Below are positions 34,437-43,347 of a stretch of 52,269 bases of DNA, piece by piece. A model generated the notes under the pieces. The model did no database searches, was not told where the DNA came from, and saw nothing but the letters and a program-made list of their open reading frames with translations. This DNA comes from an uncultured Clostridia bacterium (lineage in GTDB: Bacteria > Bacillota > Clostridia > Christensenellales > UBA1242). A program made the position numbers and the translations under genes. The number at the start of each line of letters is the position of its first letter. The stretch's first letter is position 1. The DNA is taken from contig CAOJFR010000005.1 of the NCBI GenBank assembly GCA_948434855.1, positions 1 to 52,269 of the forward strand. The letters run 5' to 3'.

Positions 34437-37316
34437 TTATAATTGTGGTCCACCAACAAAGTTATATTCAACGCCATTAATTGTAATAGATGGTTCATCA
34501 CCATTTACATTAGAATCTTCTTCATAAGTTCTACCTAAAATTGCGTAAATAACTGTAAGGTTAGCAGTTGCATCCTCTGTTGCAGTGATTCCAAACACTT
34601 CACAAAGGTCTTTACTGATTTTAAGACGCTGAGCCTCAGATTTTTCAGCTGAAGCTTCAAGACCTTTAATGTAGTTTGTGATAGCGTCAACTTTTTCAGC
34701 GGCAGATACATTCGTTGCATCATTGCCAGTTATACTGGTATATAATGAATTTACAAAGCTAATATATTCACCACTTTCAGCAAAAGCATCATGAATTCCT
34801 TCAATAAGTTCATTTGCATCATTAATATCTGCTGCAGAACCTTCACCATAAATTTGTTCAAATTCATTTTTTAATGAATTAATAATATTTTCTTGTTTTT
34901 TTGCTTGAATTGCATTAATAAGAGTTTGTGGGTCATTGATAGTTTCATCAGCTGCATCACCATAAAGCTCTTTATATTCTGCTTTAAGCTCTGCAAGAAG
35001 CTTTTTGTATGCTTCAGAATTTTCAACAACATCTTTATCATGTGATTCTTGAATCATATCTCTTAATGCTTCAAGTTTTTCAACAGGAGTTGCATCTGGA
35101 TTATAACCTTCTTTATCTTTAAACTGAGCATCATAGGCTTCATTAATCTGTTGAGTATAATCTTCTGTTGGAGCGCCACTATTTTCAAGCGCTATAAGCA
35201 TTTCAATATCAGACTTATCTTTAGAAGAGCCTTCACCATTAATTTTTTCATAATCAGTTACAAGTTTTGTATGGATAAGAGCATATAGTTTTGCATTTTC
35301 AATTTCTTCTGGTGAGTGAACCTCTTGATTTTCCATAAGGTTATAAAGATATTCCATTGCAGCTGTTGTATTTTGTTTTCCATCAACATCATCTTTGCTA
35401 AATGCATCAATTAAAAGCTGCAAATTTTCCATGTTATTTTCAACATTTTTATATTGAGCTGCAATTTCTGTTGTATAAGACTTTTTATCCTTAACATTGC
35501 TAATATCATAATTTTTAGCATGACTATCGCCATAAGCTGGGATTGTGATTATTGCACCATCAACTTCAATTTTGCTTACAAATTCACCAAAATCTGAATT
35601 TTGAGATTGAGTACTTGCACTGCTTAAATTTTGACTCTGTAATGAGAAATATGAATATTGCTCATTTTCTAAATCTTCATATGATTGATAGTAACCTGAA
35701 GTTGAACTGCTGCCACCATCGCCATTTGCAAGGTCAACAATTCCCGCAATTCCACCAGCTGATGCTACAGCAGCTACAAGACCTAAAGCAATAATAGCTG
35801 TAAGTGTCTTTTTGCTTGGTCTTTTAAATTTTTGAGAATCAGCCATAGCTTCTGAGATTGTTCTTTCTTTAACTGCCTCATTAAAAGATTTATGATTTTC
35901 TCTAATTTCATTTATTCCATCTACAACTTTCTTACTATCAAGTCTATACTTTCCTTCTTTAATAACTTCAAGAGTTTCATTATAAATTTTTGCCATTTCA
36001 ACAACAAATGCCCTATCTGCATTATGTTGAAGTTCAACAATTCCACCAAAACTATTAATTGATTTATCAGTTACCTTAAAGCCTTCTTCAGTTAAAATCT
36101 TTCTAATTTCTTCAAGCTTATCATTAGCTACATTTTGTCCAGAAATAACATTTTCAACTTTAACATCAACAGCATCAACTTTTTCCCCTGTTTTTCTTTG
36201 CTCTTCAGTAAGCTCTGCTATTTTAGTATTAGTGCCATATTGCTCACTTAAAATTTCTTGCAATTTCTTTTGAACTTCTTCGCCATTTTCAGAAGCTTGT
36301 GTGTTTAAAAGTGTAATTAACTGGCTTGAAAGTTTTTCAATAGAACTTAATTTTTCATCTACTCTGCCATATTTAGCATTGATGCTTTTATGAAGATCTA
36401 ATGTCAACTCTTTAACTATTGCTAATTGATTTTTAAGCTCTGCACTTTCATTTCTAACTCCAATAATTGAAGAGTTAACTTCATTAACAACATCTGAAAC
36501 ATTTTTGATTTCTGAATCATTTTTAATTAACTTTGTAATTTCTCTTGCACTCTTTGCAACTTCTTCAATATGAAGATGAATTGCTTGAAGGAAAGTTTTG
36601 TTAAATGTCTCAATAACATTTGATTGCAAAAGTTTGTCTACAACTGCTTCTGAAACCTCGCCAGCATCAACAGTGCTATCGCATACACGAACACCTGCTT
36701 CAAGAATTTCAGCAACTTGTCTGGTAAGTTTTTCTGCAGTAAAGTTTAAACCTGCAATACTTTTATCAATTGCAGCAAGATCAGCATCACTTAAGCCACT
36801 TGCCCTATTTCTTGCCTGCTCTGCCTCATTAGCTGCATTCAATAAACGCAATTGACCAAACAATGAGTCAATGAAAAGTTCTCCGCCTCCTTTGCCACCA
36901 AGCACCTTAGTGAAAGTATACATTGCACCTTCTGGAACTTCTGGTTTAGCAGGTTGAGCCTTTCTCTCTTTTGTGAAGCCATAAGTAATTCCACGGTCTT
37001 CAGCATCAGCCATAACCATTGAAGGTTTTGCATCTTTAGCTTTCTGAGCCTTTCTTCCAGCAGAAAATTCTGCGTTTAATATATTTTTGTTTTCTTCACT
37101 AAGATTAATTAAGTCATCATAAGAACTTGCTTCAGTGATTCCAACTTTTTCATAAACTGTCTTTGCAGTATCATAAAACCCTGCTAAAAGGTTAAAAAGT
37201 TTATCTCCTCCATTTGCATTGGCACCATATTGCTCTAAAGCTTCTCTTTGTTCAGCAAGCTTTTTTAGCAATGCAAAAGAATCAATTACTTCCTTTTTCA
37301 AAATTTCTTTTCCCAT
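34437..37316 (-). CDS. 959-residue single-pass protein with C-terminal helical repeats
   Basis: No family recognised. Residues 1-490 are helical and probably cytoplasmic, with two short related motifs (GITYGFTK, GAMYTFTK) and long coiled coils (about 250-410). One helix (about 498-520, LTAIIALGLVAAVASAGGIAGI) crosses the membrane, followed by a Gly/Ser/Tyr/Gln-rich linker. The C-terminal 280 residues contain about six diverged helical repeats of 39-48 residues, with anchor motifs EYKELYGDAAD, EFEQIYGEGSA and similar (starting near 683, 728, 776, 815, 855, 899). It is monocistronic with its own promoter and terminator. The layout suggests a scaffold or sensor linking the cytoplasm to the envelope (inference). 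Confidence 0.8.
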   Translation of the reverse strand: MGKEILKKEVIDSFALLKKLAEQREALEQYGANANGGDKLFNLLAGFYDTAKTVYEKVGITEASSYDDLINLSEENKNILNAEFSAGRKAQKAKDAKPSMVMADAEDRGITYGFTKERKAQPAKPEVPEGAMYTFTKVLGGKGGGELFIDSLFGQLRLLNAANEAEQARNRASGLSDADLAAIDKSIAGLNFTAEKLTRQVAEILEAGVRVCDSTVDAGEVSEAVVDKLLQSNVIETFNKTFLQAIHLHIEEVAKSAREITKLIKNDSEIKNVSDVVNEVNSSIIGVRNESAELKNQLAIVKELTLDLHKSINAKYGRVDEKLSSIEKLSSQLITLLNTQASENGEEVQKKLQEILSEQYGTNTKIAELTEEQRKTGEKVDAVDVKVENVISGQNVANDKLEEIRKILTEEGFKVTDKSINSFGGIVELQHNADRAFVVEMAKIYNETLEVIKEGKYRLDSKKVVDGINEIRENHKSFNEAVKERTISEAMADSQKFKRPSKKTLTAIIALGLVAAVASAGGIAGIVDLANGDGGSSSTSGYYQSYEDLENEQYSYFSLQSQNLSSASTQSQNSDFGEFVSKIEVDGAIITIPAYGDSHAKNYDISNVKDKKSYTTEIAAQYKNVENNMENLQLLIDAFSKDDVDGKQNTTAAMEYLYNLMENQEVHSPEEIENAKLYALIHTKLVTDYEKINGEGSSKDKSDIEMLIALENSGAPTEDYTQQINEAYDAQFKDKEGYNPDATPVEKLEALRDMIQESHDKDVVENSEAYKKLLAELKAEYKELYGDAADETINDPQTLINAIQAKKQENIINSLKNEFEQIYGEGSAADINDANELIEGIHDAFAESGEYISFVNSLYTSITGNDATNVSAAEKVDAITNYIKGLEASAEKSEAQRLKISKDLCEVFGITATEDATANLTVIYAILGRTYEEDSNVNGDEPSITINGVEYNFVGGPQL

Positions 37317-37443
37317 AATTAAACTCTCCCTTACTCTAATTAAGTTTCATTTTGAGCCACAACCTATGAGTTTTCTATAACTATTTTATGACTATATGTT
37401 TCAAAAAATAATTATAATTATCCCATATTTTATGGTTGCTATA

Positions 37444-37472
37444 ATTTTAGCACAATATTACATATATGTCAA
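37444..37472 (-). promoter_or_regulatory. Promoter of the 959-residue protein gene
   Basis: On the minus strand: TTGACA, 17-base spacer, TAAAAT with TG one base upstream. It predicts a leader of about 120 bases before the ATG. Confidence 0.75.
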
Positions 37473-37513
37473 TACCCATAAATCAAAAAAAAGTGATAAT
37501 AATAGCAAACTGT

Positions 37514-38146
37514 CTATTCAAATTCATCCGTGTCAAAATTAGACAAAATTTGACTTACAGCTTTTTTTATAACTTCAAATTTAAAACCCCTTCTTGCAAG
37601 TGAAGCAAACAGCTTTTGCCTTCCAAGTGTCGAAGACACATCTTTGCTCTTTGCAAATTTTTCCGCATATTTTTTGCAAAGCTCAAGTTCATCATCTGTT
37701 GAAATTTCACAAAGTGCCTCAGAAATAATTTCTTTTGAAACACCCTTTTGATAAAGCTTATTTTCCAAAACTGTCAGTGAATATTTTGAATTTTGCTGCA
37801 CAAAAGTTTTTGCAAAAGCCCTATCATCAACATAGCCATACTCTGCAAGTTTTTCACAGGCATTTATGGCATATTCCTTTAAAAAACCCTTCTTAACAAG
37901 TTTGTCTATAAGTTCTTTTTTTGTATGCATTCGTGATGCTAGATAATCTGCAGCTTTGTTAAATGCCCTTTTAGTTTCACTTTCTGCAATAGCCTTACTA
38001 AGTTTATCTTCATCAACTTCACTTCCAACCTTTAAGCCAAAAATTATGGCTGTTTCTTTTTCAAGCCCACAAAAAAAAGCTTCGTCCACAAAAATGTTGA
38101 CTCTTGCTTTGTTTTTTTGTCCTTCAATTTTAGTTATCTTTGCCAA
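37514..38146 (-). CDS. recX: Regulatory protein RecX
   Basis: The 210-residue, basic, helical product is of RecX type, which modulates RecA filaments. It shows three-helix repeats (DYLASRMHTKKELIDKLVKKGF, AEYGYVDDRAFAKTFV, YQKGVSKEIISEAL) and an N-terminal beta segment (ITKIEGQKNKARVNIFVD). It lies just downstream of the YigZ-family gene on the same strand (2-base gap). recA is not in the window. Confidence 0.9.
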   Translation of the reverse strand: MAKITKIEGQKNKARVNIFVDEAFFCGLEKETAIIFGLKVGSEVDEDKLSKAIAESETKRAFNKAADYLASRMHTKKELIDKLVKKGFLKEYAINACEKLAEYGYVDDRAFAKTFVQQNSKYSLTVLENKLYQKGVSKEIISEALCEISTDDELELCKKYAEKFAKSKDVSSTLGRQKLFASLARRGFKFEVIKKAVSQILSNFDTDEFE

Positions 38147-38148
38147 GT

Positions 38149-38865
38149 TTATTTCTCCGAAACTGTTCCCTTATATTCAAATTTATAAAAGCCTGTGCCT
38201 GTTTTGCTGATGATTCCTGCACCTCTGGTTTTTGCCCTAATATTGTCCAAAATCTTTTCAGAAGTCTTCATTGGAACTGCAATTTTAATGTATGGCATTG
38301 ACTCATCATTTTTTTGTTCAATGATATGAACATTTGAGTCAGAAAAAAGTTTGCTTACACTTCCATAATTTGAATATGGAACTTTAATTTCAACCTCATT
38401 GCAATAAACCATCTTAAACTTTTTTGCCTCGTTTATTGCACCAACTGCTGTGGCATTATAAACCCTAGTTAGTCTGCTTTTGCCAAGCTCTATTCCGCCA
38501 AAATATCTAACAACAGCAACCAAGCTGTTTGTTAAGTTTGCCTGCTTTAGTGCTTCAAAAATTGGTGCCCCTGCACTGCCAGCTGGCTCACCATCATCAT
38601 TATTTTTTGCAACGCTATATTTTTCTCCAAGCACATAGGCATAAGCCACGTGTTTTGCATTTTTATTGCTCTTTTTTAGGTTGCCAATAATTTTATGAAC
38701 ATCGTCATCACTCTCAACATGAAAAGTTAGCCCAATAAATCTGGACTTTTTAATATTAAGTTCAACCATGGCAGTTTCTTCAATAGAAATATAGTCATTC
38801 TTAATTTCTACTTTTTCTTTGCCCTGTTCTTCATAAAGCGTGTCAACATTAACATAATTACTCAT
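38149..38865 (-). CDS. YigZ family protein (UPF0029/IMPACT)
   Basis: The 238-residue product belongs to the YigZ/IMPACT family: EELNIKKSRFIG-like opening, HVAYAYVLGEK, DDGEPAGSAGAPIFEAL, VVRYFGGIELGKSRL and a C-terminal UPF0029 domain. I place the start at 38865, because GGAG lies six bases before it; a longer frame extends 18 codons upstream without a ribosome site. The molecular role is uncertain (translation-related in eukaryotic IMPACT). It is followed at once by recX. Confidence 0.9.
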   Translation of the reverse strand: MSNYVNVDTLYEEQGKEKVEIKNDYISIEETAMVELNIKKSRFIGLTFHVESDDDVHKIIGNLKKSNKNAKHVAYAYVLGEKYSVAKNNDDGEPAGSAGAPIFEALKQANLTNSLVAVVRYFGGIELGKSRLTRVYNATAVGAINEAKKFKMVYCNEVEIKVPYSNYGSVSKLFSDSNVHIIEQKNDESMPYIKIAVPMKTSEKILDNIRAKTRGAGIISKTGTGFYKFEYKGTVSEK

Positions 38866-38959
38866 ATAATTCTCCGAAATTAACTTTTTCGCTAGTTTAA
38901 GTATAACATAACATAGCAAAAAATCAAACTTAAAAAGCTGGTTTTTGCTTAAATTTAGT

Positions 38960-38989
38960 TTGCTTTATACTATTTTGCTGTGCTATACT
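38960..38989 (+). promoter_or_regulatory. Likely promoter of the NifU-like/GGGtGRT pair
   Basis: TTGCTT, 18-base spacer, TATACT with TG one base upstream. A diverged mirror image (TATACT on the minus strand near 38900) could serve yigZ, so the intergenic region looks like a divergent promoter. Confidence 0.5.
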
Positions 38990-39027
38990 AAAGTCGCTTG
39001 ATAAAGCAAAATTATGCGAGGTGAAAT

Positions 39028-39723
39028 ATGATTAATGTATCAAAACACATTGAAAACATGTGCCCAGTAACAAAGGGTGCAAAACACAAATCCGCACCTA
39101 TCCCAGAAGAGGGTCAGTGGATTACCGCAAGAGAAATAAAAGATATTTCTGGACTCACCCACGGCATTGGTTGGTGTGCCCCACAACAAGGTGCTTGCAA
39201 ACTTACACTAAATGTTAAAAATGGTGTAATTGAAGAAGCTTTGGTTGAAACAATAGGTTGCTCTGGAATGACACACTCTGCTGCAATGGCATCAGAAATA
39301 TTAACTGGAAAAACCATTTTGGAGGCTCTTAACACAGACCTTGTTTGCGACGCAATTAACGTTGCAATGAGAGAATTATTCCTTCAAATTGTTTATGGAA
39401 GAACTCAATCAGCCTTCTCAGACAATGGTCTTGAAATTGGTGCAGGCATGGACGACCTTGGCAAAGGACTTTGCTCACAGGTTGGAACAAGCTATTCAAC
39501 AAATCTTAAAGGACCAAGATATCTTCAAATTGCAGAAGGTTATGTAACCAAACTTGCCCTAGACAAAAATAACGAAATTATCGGTTATGAATTTGTTAAC
39601 CTAGGCAAAATGATGGAAGCCGTTAAGGCTGGAACAAATGCTGATGAAGCATTAAAAGCAAATCTTAAAACCTATGGCAGATTTAGCGAAGCCGCTAAAT
39701 ATATTGACCCAAGAAAGGAGTAA
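39028..39723 (+). CDS. NifU-like iron-sulfur scaffold-type protein
   Basis: The 231-residue product resembles iron-sulfur cluster assembly scaffolds of the NifU/IscU type: LTLNVKNGVIEEALVETIGCSGMTHSAAMASEIL (about 57-90) matches the scaffold's first cysteine region. Family members are regularly adjacent to GGGtGRT proteins in anaerobes. The stop is three bases before the next ATG. GAGGTG precedes its own ATG. The actual cargo or partner of this variant scaffold is unknown. Confidence 0.8.
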   Translation: MINVSKHIENMCPVTKGAKHKSAPIPEEGQWITAREIKDISGLTHGIGWCAPQQGACKLTLNVKNGVIEEALVETIGCSGMTHSAAMASEILTGKTILEALNTDLVCDAINVAMRELFLQIVYGRTQSAFSDNGLEIGAGMDDLGKGLCSQVGTSYSTNLKGPRYLQIAEGYVTKLALDKNNEIIGYEFVNLGKMMEAVKAGTNADEALKANLKTYGRFSEAAKYIDPRKE

Positions 39724-39726
39724 GTT

Positions 39727-40719
39727 ATGGTAAATTTTGAAGGTAAAGAAAAAAGAGAATCATCTATAAATGAATGTTTAAAACAATATGGCATAAAGAG
39801 CTTAGAAGAAGCAAAAGAAATTTGCACAAACGCTGGCATTGATGTTGAAAAAATTGTTCGTGGCATTCAACCAATATGTTTTGAAAATGCAGTTTGGGGC
39901 TACACCCTTGGCACTGCCCTTGCAGTTAAACAGGATGTAAAAAGTGCTGAAGAAGCCGGCAAGTGGATTGGTGTTGGTCTTCAGGCATTCTGCGTTCCAG
40001 GTTCTGTTGCTGACCACAGAAAAGTTGGTCTTGGACACGGAAACCTCGCATCTATGCTTTTAAATGAAAAAACAAAATGCTTCTGCTTTTTAGCAGGACA
40101 CGAAAGTTTTGCAGCAGCAGAAGGTGCCATTGGAATTGCAACCACAGCAAACAAAGTTCGCAAAGAGCCTCTTCAAGTAATTTTGAATGGTCTTGGAAAA
40201 GATGCTGCATACATAATTTCTCGTGTAAATGGCTTCACTTATGTTCAAACAGAATATGACTATGCAAATGCAAAACTTAACATTGTTAAAACAATAAAAT
40301 TCTCCGAAGGCGAAAGAAGCAAAGTTAGAGTTTATGGTTCAGATGATGTTAACGAAGGCGTTGCAATTATGGAACATGAAGATGTTGATGTTTCTATCAC
40401 AGGAAACTCAACCAACCCAACAAGATTCCAGCATCCAGTAGCAGGCACATATAAAAAGCTCTGCACTGAAAAAGGCAAAGCTTACTTCTCTGTTGCATCT
40501 GGTGGTGGCACTGGAAGAACTCTTCATCCAGACAACATGGCAGCAGGTCCTGCAAGCTATGGCATGACAGACACCATGGGAAGAATGCACTCTGATGCAC
40601 AATTTGCTGGATCATCATCAGTTCCAGCACACGTTGATATGATGGGCTTAATTGGCATGGGCAACAACCCAATGGTTGGTGCAACAGTTGCTCTTTGTGT
40701 TGCAGTTGCTTCAAGATAA
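39727..40719 (+). CDS. GGGtGRT family protein
   Basis: The 330-residue product carries the name-giving motif ASGGGTGRTLHPDNMAAG (about 259-276), and other conserved parts include CFLAGHESFAAAEGAIGIAT and SITGNSTNPTRFQHP. The family occurs almost only in anaerobes and pairs with the NifU-like protein upstream, here three bases away with AAGGAG between. Cys and His residues could bind a metal cluster. Function is not established; the pairing suggests an iron-sulfur-related enzyme or carrier. Confidence 0.9.
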   Translation: MVNFEGKEKRESSINECLKQYGIKSLEEAKEICTNAGIDVEKIVRGIQPICFENAVWGYTLGTALAVKQDVKSAEEAGKWIGVGLQAFCVPGSVADHRKVGLGHGNLASMLLNEKTKCFCFLAGHESFAAAEGAIGIATTANKVRKEPLQVILNGLGKDAAYIISRVNGFTYVQTEYDYANAKLNIVKTIKFSEGERSKVRVYGSDDVNEGVAIMEHEDVDVSITGNSTNPTRFQHPVAGTYKKLCTEKGKAYFSVASGGGTGRTLHPDNMAAGPASYGMTDTMGRMHSDAQFAGSSSVPAHVDMMGLIGMGNNPMVGATVALCVAVASR

Positions 40720-40760
40720 ACAATCCAACACGAGCATAAAAAATAGTATTAAAATAATAA

Positions 40761-40790
40761 AAAAGACTTCCAAAACTGGAAGTCTTTTTT
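40761..40790 (+). terminator. Terminator of the GGGtGRT operon
   Basis: Perfect 12-bp stem AAAAGACTTCCA/TGGAAGTCTTTT with loop AAAC and a T tract. Confidence 0.9.
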
Positions 40791-40805
40791 ATTATAAAAT
40801 TCGCA

Positions 40806-40847
40806 TAATCACTGAAAAACACAGGTATTATGCATCACATAGCATTA
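40806..40847 (+). repeat. Dispersed palindromic element, copy 5 (3' end of pnuC)
   Basis: ACTGAAAAACACAGG joined to the arms GTATTATG and CATAGCAT around CATCA. The opposite-strand pnuC gene stops inside it, so its final codons (Asn-Ala-Met-stop) come from the right arm. Confidence 0.88.
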
Positions 40848-41584
40848 TCTTTTTCAGAATTTATTTCTATTTTTGTTGTTTCCTGCTCAATATGTTCAGT
40901 TTGTCTTTTTTCCATTAATTTCCAATTTATGTAAGCATAAATATCATTAATTAAATAAAAGGCATAAGCAAGAATTGATGGCAAGAAAGCTAGCCCCATA
41001 CTCTTTATTGTGAATGACCAAAGAATTATTATTGTTATATCATTAACAATATAAGCAGCTGCATAAAACCTGCTTCTTCTGAGCATTAAATATGATGCAA
41101 TCAAAGACGCAACCATAGAAATTGTGCTAACAATTAATTCATTGGTATTAAATGCCTTAAGCATAAAATAAAACCCAAAAGAAGATGCAACAGTTGCAAA
41201 GCTTATCAATAAATATTCCTTACCCTTTAGCTTGTTTACCTGAACATAAAAATCATCTTGTTTGCTTCTAGATTTAAGCCAAGCAATAATTGAAAAAATT
41301 GATATAATAATATAATAGCCTGCTATTATAACCTCGCCATAAAAGCTTTGACTAATAGACAAAAACAAATATAGAATACTAACAACAAGAGTTACAAATG
41401 GAGCAATAAAAAATCCTTTTGCAACCAAAAAGGTTTCAATTATTCCCACTAAAGAATAAACAAACGAAAGCCAAAATCTATCTGGACTCAGCGCAAAAGA
41501 TAGTGAAACAGCAATTAGTCCCACTATCGGAAAAATTCTTTCAAACCAATTTAACTTTTTAAAAAATTCTACAATCTTAATCAT
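40835..41584 (-). CDS. pnuC: PnuC-family nicotinamide mononucleotide/riboside transporter
   Basis: The 249-residue product has about seven helices and PnuC features: GYYIIISIFSIIAWL (WxxW-type helix) and RRSRFYAAAYIVNDITIIILW. It would import an NAD precursor by facilitated diffusion. The substrate could be another vitamin precursor, since PnuT/PnuX relatives share the fold. No vitamin riboswitch is visible and no NadR gene is nearby. It overlaps the 3' end of the Rsm22-like gene by eight bases and ends within a dispersed element. Confidence 0.87.
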   Translation of the reverse strand: MIKIVEFFKKLNWFERIFPIVGLIAVSLSFALSPDRFWLSFVYSLVGIIETFLVAKGFFIAPFVTLVVSILYLFLSISQSFYGEVIIAGYYIIISIFSIIAWLKSRSKQDDFYVQVNKLKGKEYLLISFATVASSFGFYFMLKAFNTNELIVSTISMVASLIASYLMLRRSRFYAAAYIVNDITIIILWSFTIKSMGLAFLPSILAYAFYLINDIYAYINWKLMEKRQTEHIEQETTKIEINSEKDNAM

Positions 41585-42554
41585 ATATTCCCTTATTCCC
41601 TTTAATTAATTCATTAATTTTTGTCTTTTTTGCCTTTTTATATTGCTCTTTATTTTTCTTGGTAAAAACTTGTTTTTTTACTCCATTAGTGGTGCAAAGC
41701 ACAAGCTCACACATATTTGTCTTAATCACTGGTCTGCGTATAACTCTTGACTTGCAATCAATATTTTTTTGCACAGTTTTATTATCACATTTTTCAAACA
41801 ATAAATAAAAATATTTTTCATCTTCATAGGTTTGGCTTGCCGACTTTGATTGCCTAAGTGCAGCCGACCTTTCCACCCTAGCATAAAACTGACAATAATC
41901 ATTTTCAAGCGGGCAAACATCACACATACATGGTGCTTTAACCCTAAATCCCAACGCTTCTGCAAAAGGTTTCAGTTTTAAATATTCTTCATAAACTTTA
42001 GGAGTTCCCGTATCAACAACAAGAACATATTTGTTTGAGCATAAAAGCAAATTTTCAAAAGCTTTCATCCTCATGTTTTCAGAAAGTTCAGAAAGCACAT
42101 AAGAACAAAGCACAAAGTCTGATTTTTCGCTTGGCTTGCTTAAAACAATGTCAAGATTTTCTGGCTTTACCTCTCCGTCAGACAATTTAACCAAAACCTC
42201 TCTCATGTTTTTTTCTCTATCATATAGCCTAAACTGAAGGTTGTCAAAAAGCTCTTTAAAAACAAAATAACCCGCACCTGTTCCTGAGCCAATATCAGTT
42301 AACGACGAAATATTATTTATCTTTTCTTCAAAAATTAACTCTGAAACAAGTGAATATAAAACACCATAGGTTGCTGGCATTCTGCAAAGAGCATAAACAA
42401 TTGCATCATTCTCGCTATTAATTAAACTCTCTCCAGTTCCAGACCTAAGCTTATATTTTTCTGTCAACTCTTCTCTTATAAGCTTTAATTTGTTCCCACC
42501 AATTTCAAGCAAAAGACTGTCTAGTTTATTTCTAATAATTTCTGGTAAAATCAT
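41577..42554 (-). CDS. Rsm22-family SAM-dependent methyltransferase-like protein
   Basis: The 325-residue product resembles the mitochondrial ribosomal small subunit Rsm22 family. It has a Rossmann methyltransferase core (LTDIGSGTGAGYFVFKEL, about 86-103) and a cysteine motif (CMCDVCPLENDYCQFYARVERS, about 210-231) thought to bind a metal or Fe-S cluster, followed by the DEKYFYL element. Family members are linked to ribosome assembly or rRNA methylation. AGGAG directly precedes the ATG and abuts a copy of the dispersed element. It leads a pair with pnuC. Confidence 0.85.
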   Translation of the reverse strand: MILPEIIRNKLDSLLLEIGGNKLKLIREELTEKYKLRSGTGESLINSENDAIVYALCRMPATYGVLYSLVSELIFEEKINNISSLTDIGSGTGAGYFVFKELFDNLQFRLYDREKNMREVLVKLSDGEVKPENLDIVLSKPSEKSDFVLCSYVLSELSENMRMKAFENLLLCSNKYVLVVDTGTPKVYEEYLKLKPFAEALGFRVKAPCMCDVCPLENDYCQFYARVERSAALRQSKSASQTYEDEKYFYLLFEKCDNKTVQKNIDCKSRVIRRPVIKTNMCELVLCTTNGVKKQVFTKKNKEQYKKAKKTKINELIKGNKGIYD

Positions 42555-42562
42555 ATTTCTCC

Positions 42563-42605
42563 TAATGCTATGTGTTGCATAATACTCGTAAATTTCAGCA
42601 TTTAC
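42563..42605 (-). repeat. Dispersed palindromic element, copy 6 (leader of the Rsm22-like gene)
   Basis: On the minus strand: AAATGCTGAAATTTACGAG joined to GTATTATG, CAA, then CACATAGCATTA, ending directly against the AGGAG ribosome site. It is more diverged than copies 1-4. Confidence 0.75.
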
Positions 42606-42617
42606 AAGATTTTTAAA

Positions 42618-42640
42618 AATGTGGAAGCAAGTTCCACATT
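42618..42640 (-). terminator. Terminator of the pseudouridine synthase operon
   Basis: Perfect stem AATGTGGAA/TTCCACATT with a 5-base loop, followed on the minus strand by a T run, at the stop codon of the pseudouridine synthase gene. Confidence 0.85.
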
Positions 42641-43346
42641 AATTGTTATTGGCCTTTAATCCTAAATGTCTTTCTAAATTAAATTCATTCCAAGCTCTAT
42701 TTTCTTCTGGTGGATAAACCTTAAAAATAAGTTTTTGTTTTGTGGTTGGATGCAAAAATGAAAGCTCAACAGCATAAAGATTAAGCATAAACTTTGGCAT
42801 ATTTTCCCCACCATATTTTTGGTCTCCAAAAATTGGACACTTAATGCTTTTAAGCTGAACCCTAATTTGATGTCCTCTACCAGAATACAGCTTCACCTTA
42901 ACCAAGCTGTGATTTGTTTCAGGATTATGCTCTAGGGTTTCATAATCAAGTTCTGCCCTTTTTGCTCCTGTTGTTGCCTGTGGCACAATAACAGCCATAT
43001 TTGTTTTTTCATCTTTCTTTAAAAAGCTCACAATTTTGCCCTTTGGTTCTCTTGGCTTGCCACAAACAACAGCAAAATATGTTTTGTCAAAATCGCCTTC
43101 TCTCATTTGTTCTGAAAGCCTTGCTGCTGCCTTGCTGGTTTTTGCAAAAACCATTGCACCGCCAGTTGGTCTGTCAAGCCTGTGAACAAGCCCAACAAAC
43201 GCCTCACCTGGTTTGTTATATTTTTCCTTAATATATTCTTTAACCTGTGAAAGCATATCTTTATCGCCACTTTCATCTGGCTGACTTGGCACGCCCTGAG
43301 GCTTGCTCACAACAATAATATGATTATCTTCATAAAGTATTTCCAT
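42639..43346 (-). CDS. RluA-family RNA pseudouridine synthase
   Basis: The 235-residue product isomerises uridine to pseudouridine in rRNA or tRNA. The catalytic motif HRLDRPTGG (Asp at about residue 58) and YSGRGHQIRVQL are clear. It lacks the N-terminal S4 domain of RluD-type enzymes and begins directly at the catalytic fold, like RluA-group short members. GGAG lies before the ATG. It follows the methyltransferase gene with a one-base gap, so both belong to an RNA-modification operon. The target site cannot be read. Confidence 0.92.
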   Translation of the reverse strand: MEILYEDNHIIVVSKPQGVPSQPDESGDKDMLSQVKEYIKEKYNKPGEAFVGLVHRLDRPTGGAMVFAKTSKAAARLSEQMREGDFDKTYFAVVCGKPREPKGKIVSFLKKDEKTNMAVIVPQATTGAKRAELDYETLEHNPETNHSLVKVKLYSGRGHQIRVQLKSIKCPIFGDQKYGGENMPKFMLNLYAVELSFLHPTTKQKLIFKVYPPEENRAWNEFNLERHLGLKANNN

Positions 43347-43347
43347 C

